DNA of 64,000 bases, taken from positions 34,120,171-34,184,170 of the forward strand of contig CM060194.1 in NCBI GenBank assembly GCA_030549335.1. Direction: 5' to 3'. This stretch comes from Pontederia crassipes. Its lineage: Eukaryota > Streptophyta > Magnoliopsida > Commelinales > Pontederiaceae. Positions within the stretch are counted from its first letter, which is position 1; each line of letters starts with the position of its first letter. The notes under the pieces are model-generated. The model saw only the letters and a list, made by a program, of their open reading frames with translations. It was not told the origin of the DNA and searched no databases. This document shows positions 59,482-64,000 of this stretch, one piece after another. The position numbers and the translations under genes were made by a program.

Positions 59482-60512
59482 TCAATAATAATAAAACATT
59501 AAAACTCATGTGGACGTAGGCTAAAATAGTCGAACCATGTTAATCTCGATGTTCGTTACTATTTTTACTATATGATAAATTAGTACTTAACTATCTATAC
59601 TACCTAAGTACCTATACTACTTATGCATTATACAATAAATTATATATAATGTAGTACTATATATTATATTATCTCTTTCTTTCTTTGTCTCAATCTCTCA
59701 CTCTCTTTTAGTCTCTTCTCTCGTAGTTTTATTCTTATATATAATTGCACAATATCAAAGATACAGTCTTTTCACTTGAAATGGATCTAAAAGCTATTAT
59801 GAGAATACTATCATGAAATGTACGAACATGTGATTTTGGACGAACGCGTGTTTAAAAATGTTCATGCATTTCATTATAGAATCTTATAATTTGGTTTGAA
59901 GCATATACTCAAAGTCTCCAGGTCAGTAATTCATCTTATAACTTAGTGTATATATAGTAAATTTATTTTCTTAAGCCTTAATAATTATGAATTAATGATT
60001 TAATGTATTTGAAATTTTAACTATAGATAATTAAAGTAGATACTAAAATCATATAATTAGTTATAACTTAGTATATAGTAAATTAGTACTTAACTCTCTA
60101 TACTAGTATAATACAAATATATATTTATTAAATACTTACCAATTAATTTTATGTATAAGGTTATAACTTATTAGTTATTACTCAATTATTAATTTTACAA
60201 ATTTATTTACTTAATAATTATGAACTAATGACTTAGTGTATTTAGAAGTTTAACTATATAATAATTATAAGTCATATAGTAATGTTATAGAATAAATAAT
60301 AATATTAATTATATTATATAATAATTAAATAAGTAAATTAAAAAAATGGGCCGCCCAATCTAGTACGACTCGACCCATCCGGTCCGATCAGACCGGGTCC
60401 AAATCGTGTCGGAGTAAAAAGTTATCTTTTTAGCATGACACGGCCCACAACATGGTCAAATATGATTTGACCAACACAGACATGGCATGACACTGTCGTT
60501 TTTTTATCTCTA

Positions 60513-60795
60513 GTTATGTGATGGCATAAAGTGAATAGGAGAGAGGAAAAATAAAATGAGAAGAAGAATTGAAAGCTAGTAGAGAAAGAAAGTAGAATAA
60601 AATAGAATAAAAATATGGAAAAGAAAGTTCAGGTGTCATAAAGTGTTAGGCTTCGATTTTTTGAGGAAGAAGAAAATTTTTATTGAATTTCTTGACCAGT
60701 CAAAACATTGAATATAAGAGAAAAAAAATATAGAGAAAGTCTCACGGTTACTTATTAGCACTTTTTAATTATTAGAATTTTTTTAATTATCTTGC

Positions 60796-60841
<46 letters not shown>

Positions 60842-61635
60842 TGAACATGATATATTTGATTGTATTATTATTGATTATCCTAATAGCATGATTATCATTT
60901 TTCATTATATTATTATCATATCTAATCATACATATTGTCATCGTATCTCATCATATCTTTTTATCATATCTGATATTATTATTGATTACTGATTGAATCT
61001 TGTTTTACCTAAATTAGATTGTTAAAAGATGGACATCTTAAGTAAACAAGATAAAAATTGAAAACTACTAGGTCTTTGATTGTCTTCAAATTCCTGGACC
61101 ATATTGTTATTGAATTGATGCGGCAGATAGCATACCTAAAAGTTTGAGACGTCATTTTTTTAGAGAAGTTTATAGTTGTCACGTGTTTGATCATGGCCCC
61201 CCATTCACGAACCATTATTAGCGTTATTATTTTTGGATGACTTACCGTGTGTTGATCCCCATTGGTCTGTATGAAAGAGTCATGGAGTTTTCCTTAATTG
61301 ATTGAGTTTTTCTCATTGAATTGGATAACTTCGAACATTGTAAATTGAATTGAAATGAATCAAATCGAATTGAATAGATCATCATCATTTGGATATATTG
61401 ACACTGAATTGGCAATTATTTTGCCCTATTGAATCAAATTGTTATTGGTCATAACTATTGATTTATCGAATTAAAATTTGTTAATTAAACATTGATTATT
61501 GATTAGATAATTATTAATTAGAAATTATTATTGATTTATATTAGTCTTTTGACCTCTATTTGATATTTTGCTCATATTGATAAATTATTATATTATTAAT
61601 TAATTAATGTATAATAATATAATATGAGGAGTATT
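60513..61635. other. AT-rich spacer with a trinucleotide repeat
   Basis: Right flank of the 4.6 kb hAT element. A (TTA)n run fills about 60796-60840. From about 61010 to 61310 the sequence is less AT-rich (TGTGTTGATCCCCATTGG near 61250) but contains no recognisable gene or repeat. Confidence 0.35.
60796..60840. repeat. (TTA)n microsatellite
   Basis: Perfect run of about 15 TTA units. Confidence 0.95.
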
Positions 61636-61639
61636 TTAT

Positions 61640-62699
61640 TAATATAATTAGCGACAGTTCAAACCGTCGCAATTTTTTACGATTTCGACCATCGGTAATA
61701 ATTAGCGACAGTTCAAACCGTCGATAAAATAAAAAATAAATATTATATATAACTAAATATAGTATTTTATTTTTATAATTAAATAATTTTCAACGGTCAC
61801 AACCATCGGTAATTTTAAAAATAATTAATATTTATTTTTCTGACGGTTAGAACTGTTGGTAATTAAAATTTTATTATCCCGTTTTTTTTCTATTTTCCTG
61901 CTTTCCCATCTTTCCACCTATATATTATATAATATATATATCTATATATACCCAACCCTAAACCCTTTATTTCTTTCCCCCACTCGTCTCTCTCTCTCTC
62001 TCTCCCTCTCCCTCTCCCTCTCTCCCTGTCGGCGAGCCTCCCGGACGTCAAGCGTCAACCGTCGACGACCGATCCCGCCGGCGTCCCTCTCCCCTTCTCT
62101 ATCTCTCTCTCCGGCTGTGGGTGGCCGGATTCGGCTACGGGCGGCCGAAACCAGCCATGGGCGGTCGGATCCAGCCTCCGGCGGCCGGCCGGCCGGCCGG
62201 CCAACTACTTGGCCGGCTGGCGGCCGAATCCGACCTCGGCTGATCGAGCGGCTGGATCTCGGCCGTTGGCCGCCTGGCGGCTTGAATCTGGTCGTTGGCC
62301 GTCGGCCGTGGCCGGCTAATTTTTTTTATATGATAAAAATTCTTTGCGAAAATTTTGACCGTCGAAAGTTTTGACGATCGTCGCATGACCGCCAAAATTT
62401 TCGGCGGTTGGTACCGCCGAAATTTGCGGCGGTCGTCGCAACCATCGAAAGTTTCGGCGGTCGAGACCGTCGAAGTTTTGATGGTTTCGTCGACCGCCCC
62501 AAATATCGGCGGTCGTGACCGTCGGTTTTTCCTCGAAATTTTTGACATTTTTTCCCAACCGTCGGAAATTGATTTGTGACAACCATTTTTCGAACGAATT
62601 GATTCCGTCGAAAAAATCATCTAAAATGACGTTTCCGATGATTTTCGAGAAAATTACAGACGATCGAAATCGTCTGTAATTCCCATATTTCTTGTAGTG
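61640..62699. mobile_element. End of a CACTA (En/Spm) element with subterminal repeats
   Basis: The right border reads inward (minus strand) CACTACAAGAAATATGGG, the classic CACTA terminus, ending at 62699. The next three plus-strand bases are ATC, and the homologous uninterrupted site in the other hAT copy (56961-56963) also reads ATC, which fits the 3-bp target duplication of CACTA elements. Inside are dense subterminal repeats: AATTACAGACGATxxxxATCGTC, GGCGGTCGxxACCGTCG and TTCGGCGGTTxGTACCGCCGAAA near 62350-62640, and AGCGACAGTTCAAACCGTCG-type units near 61649-61730. A (CT)n tract and a GGCCGGCC run lie between. The opposite terminus is not in this region, so the left limit is arbitrary. 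Confidence 0.75.
61985..62030. repeat. (CT)n / CCCTCT microsatellite
   Basis: CT dinucleotide run passing into CCCTCTCCCTCT units, inside the CACTA-associated segment. Confidence 0.9.
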
Positions 62700-62702
62700 A
62701 TC

Positions 62703-64000
62703 AAAGTTAACTAGTGAAGTTTGGAATCATTTTGAAAAAATTATAGATGAAAATGATCCAAAAAAATATAAAGCTACTTGTAAAATTTGCAAATCTAGTT
62801 ATGATGTCGTCTCTTCTTCGGGCACAGATAGTTTAAAATAACATTTAGAATCGCATCCTATAAAGACTATGGAATAATTTTTAGCAGGTCAATTACCGCA
62901 ACAAACTCAACTAGTTGCACCTGATGTGGTACTACTGGGAGCTCTTTATTTGCTTATAATCAAGTAAACATGCGTGAAGGTTATCAATAAGAATTTTAAA
63001 TTATCAATAAAATTATGTATAAGGTGCCTTTAGAAATGTTAGTAAAAAACTATTAAAGAAGATTCGATTAAATTATATCGTAAGAAAAAATGAATTAATT
63101 AATTATTTTTTAGATTCTAAATTCATGTACAGTTTGATTAGTGACATATGAACTTCCTTAAATAGTGATGGTTTCTTATATATGTGTTACACTTCATTGG
63201 ACTGATACAAATTGTGTAGTGCTAAAAAGAATTATTGCATTTAAAAAAATTAAATATCCTCATAATGGTTTGCAAATTGCCAACACGATAGAAAAAGTAA
63301 TTAAGGAATATGGTCTTAAAGATAAAATTATATGCCTTACTCTTGATAATGCAAATGTCAATAATTCTGCTGCATTATTTTTAATTCAAAAATTAAACCC
63401 TCCTTTAAATGAAATTCTTTTTCATCAAAGATGTGCATGTCATATTATTAATTTGTGTGTTAGAAAAGGATTAAAAGTAGTTGTTAGAGTACTTGAAACT
63501 CTTAGATCAGTAATTGTCAACTTACTTCAAGGAGACAAACATTTAAAGAAAATTTTCATCGTTATAATATTTCTTACAGAAAATGAAACACTGATGTGTC
63601 TACAAGATTGAATAGTATTTATGGCATGCTTAAATTATGTATTCCAGTTAGACATGCACTCGATAATTATATTTTAACTATGATGCAATGTCCAACGGCT
63701 CGAATTACTGATTCAGAATGGGATGTTGCTAACGCAGTTATCGAATTGTTACAAGTTTTTTATAATGCTACTTTAGAGTTATATGTCATTTATTCTCCTA
63801 CTTCACATTTCATAATTAATCAACTTCATGAAATGACAAAGCTCATTTTAGTGAAAAACATGAATTATCAAATGAATTTTTTGAAATAATTTATTTGATG
63901 GAATCAAAATTTGTAGAATATTAAAATAATTGATCTCTCATAGGAATTTTAACAATGATGATGGATCCTAAATTTAAGGGATCTTGTCCTAAATGGTACA
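62703..64000 (+). pseudogene. hAT transposase pseudogene, copy B (5' part missing, runs off the window)
   Basis: From 62703 to the window end the DNA is colinear with copy A at 56964-58310, including the BED finger region, DKIICLTLDNANVN near 63320, FHQRCACHIINLCVRKGL near 63420 and HLIINQ/HFIINQ near 63810. It lacks about 60 bp present in copy A near 57245-57300 and part of the RHSETRRQ region. Stops TAA 62875-62877 and TGA 63584-63586 coincide with stops in copy A. Everything upstream of the BED finger is replaced by the CACTA end. It continues beyond the window. Confidence 0.85.

Larger units (their letters stand above)
55874..60512 (+). mobile_element. hAT element, full length (4.6 kb), inactive, copy A
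   Basis: The ends are inverted: TAGAGATGAAA at 55874 and TTTTTATCTCTA ending at 60512. They are flanked by an imperfect 8-bp duplication, GTTAGCTG (55866-55873) and GTTATGTG (60513-60520), matching at 6 of 8. The left subterminal zone (about 55895-56350) and right subterminal zone (about 60350-60490) are rich in GGCACGACCCG-like and ACACGGCCC motifs, as in plant hAT elements of the kind that carry BED-finger transposases. Inside are a broken transposase and a solo copia LTR. The target-site differences and decay indicate age. Confidence 0.8.

Noticed and set aside
60513-61640. Left terminus of the CACTA element
   Set aside because: I looked for CACTACAAGAAA preceded by hAT sequence and an ATC duplication and did not find it in this stretch.
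62135-62620. Open frames in the GGCGGTCG-rich region
   Set aside because: They are products of CACTA subterminal repeats and match no transposase.

Overview
This window is nuclear DNA from a flowering plant. The evidence is split genes with GT-AG introns, Au-type SINEs, a plant L1-type LINE, Ty1/copia and other LTR fragments, hAT, CACTA and probably Mutator-type DNA elements, and very AT-rich spacers. Nothing resembles bacterial, organellar or viral gene organisation. The species, and even monocot versus eudicot, cannot be settled from the sequence.

Four ordinary host genes can be reconstructed with every splice site in frame. (1) 6686..12937 (+) has four exons and encodes a 96-residue mitochondrial single-span membrane protein, possibly a respiratory complex I accessory subunit. 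(2) 15294..17465 (-) has two exons and encodes a membrane-anchored coiled-coil protein with a long acidic tail. (3) 23639..26915 (-) has four exons and encodes a 448-residue family GT14 glycosyltransferase of the arabinogalactan beta-glucuronosyltransferase type. (4) 39004..45009 (-) has six exons and encodes a 325-residue NAD(P)H quinone oxidoreductase of the zeta-crystallin/PIG3 type. The genes do not form a pathway or cluster. Their common trait is introns loaded with mobile elements: a LINE, an Au SINE and foldback elements in the 5.2 kb first intron of gene 1; an Au SINE relic in the intron of gene 2; a LINE tail in intron 1 of gene 3; and LTR and other repeat remnants in the 3.8 kb last intron of gene 4.

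The rest is mobile-element territory. 0-6 kb holds a broken CACTA-type transposase-associated gene, a GC-rich tandem repeat, an LTR-like fragment that recurs at 20.8-21.7 kb, and an AT-rich element that recurs inverted at 29.9-30.8 kb. 31.5-33.8 kb is a decayed copia element with one LTR; a solo LTR of the same family lies at 58.7-59.2 kb. 35.7-36.6 kb is a compact element with long (about 90 bp) terminal inverted repeats. 46.5-50.4 kb is a two-level tandem duplication around a Myb/SANT-like gene. 52.4-64 kb is a nest of DNA transposons: two non-autonomous hAT elements with perfect 8 bp target duplications, a 4.6 kb hAT element with a broken transposase split by the solo LTR, a CACTA element end, and a second copy of the same hAT transposase running off the right edge.

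I did not find a clearly new biological system. The most informative items are the exactly bounded transposons, the nonsense codons shared by the two hAT copies, the long-TIR element with an internal duplication, and the palindromic CpG-dense core of the 1.65 kb hAT element. All similarity statements come from reading the sequence; no database search was run.
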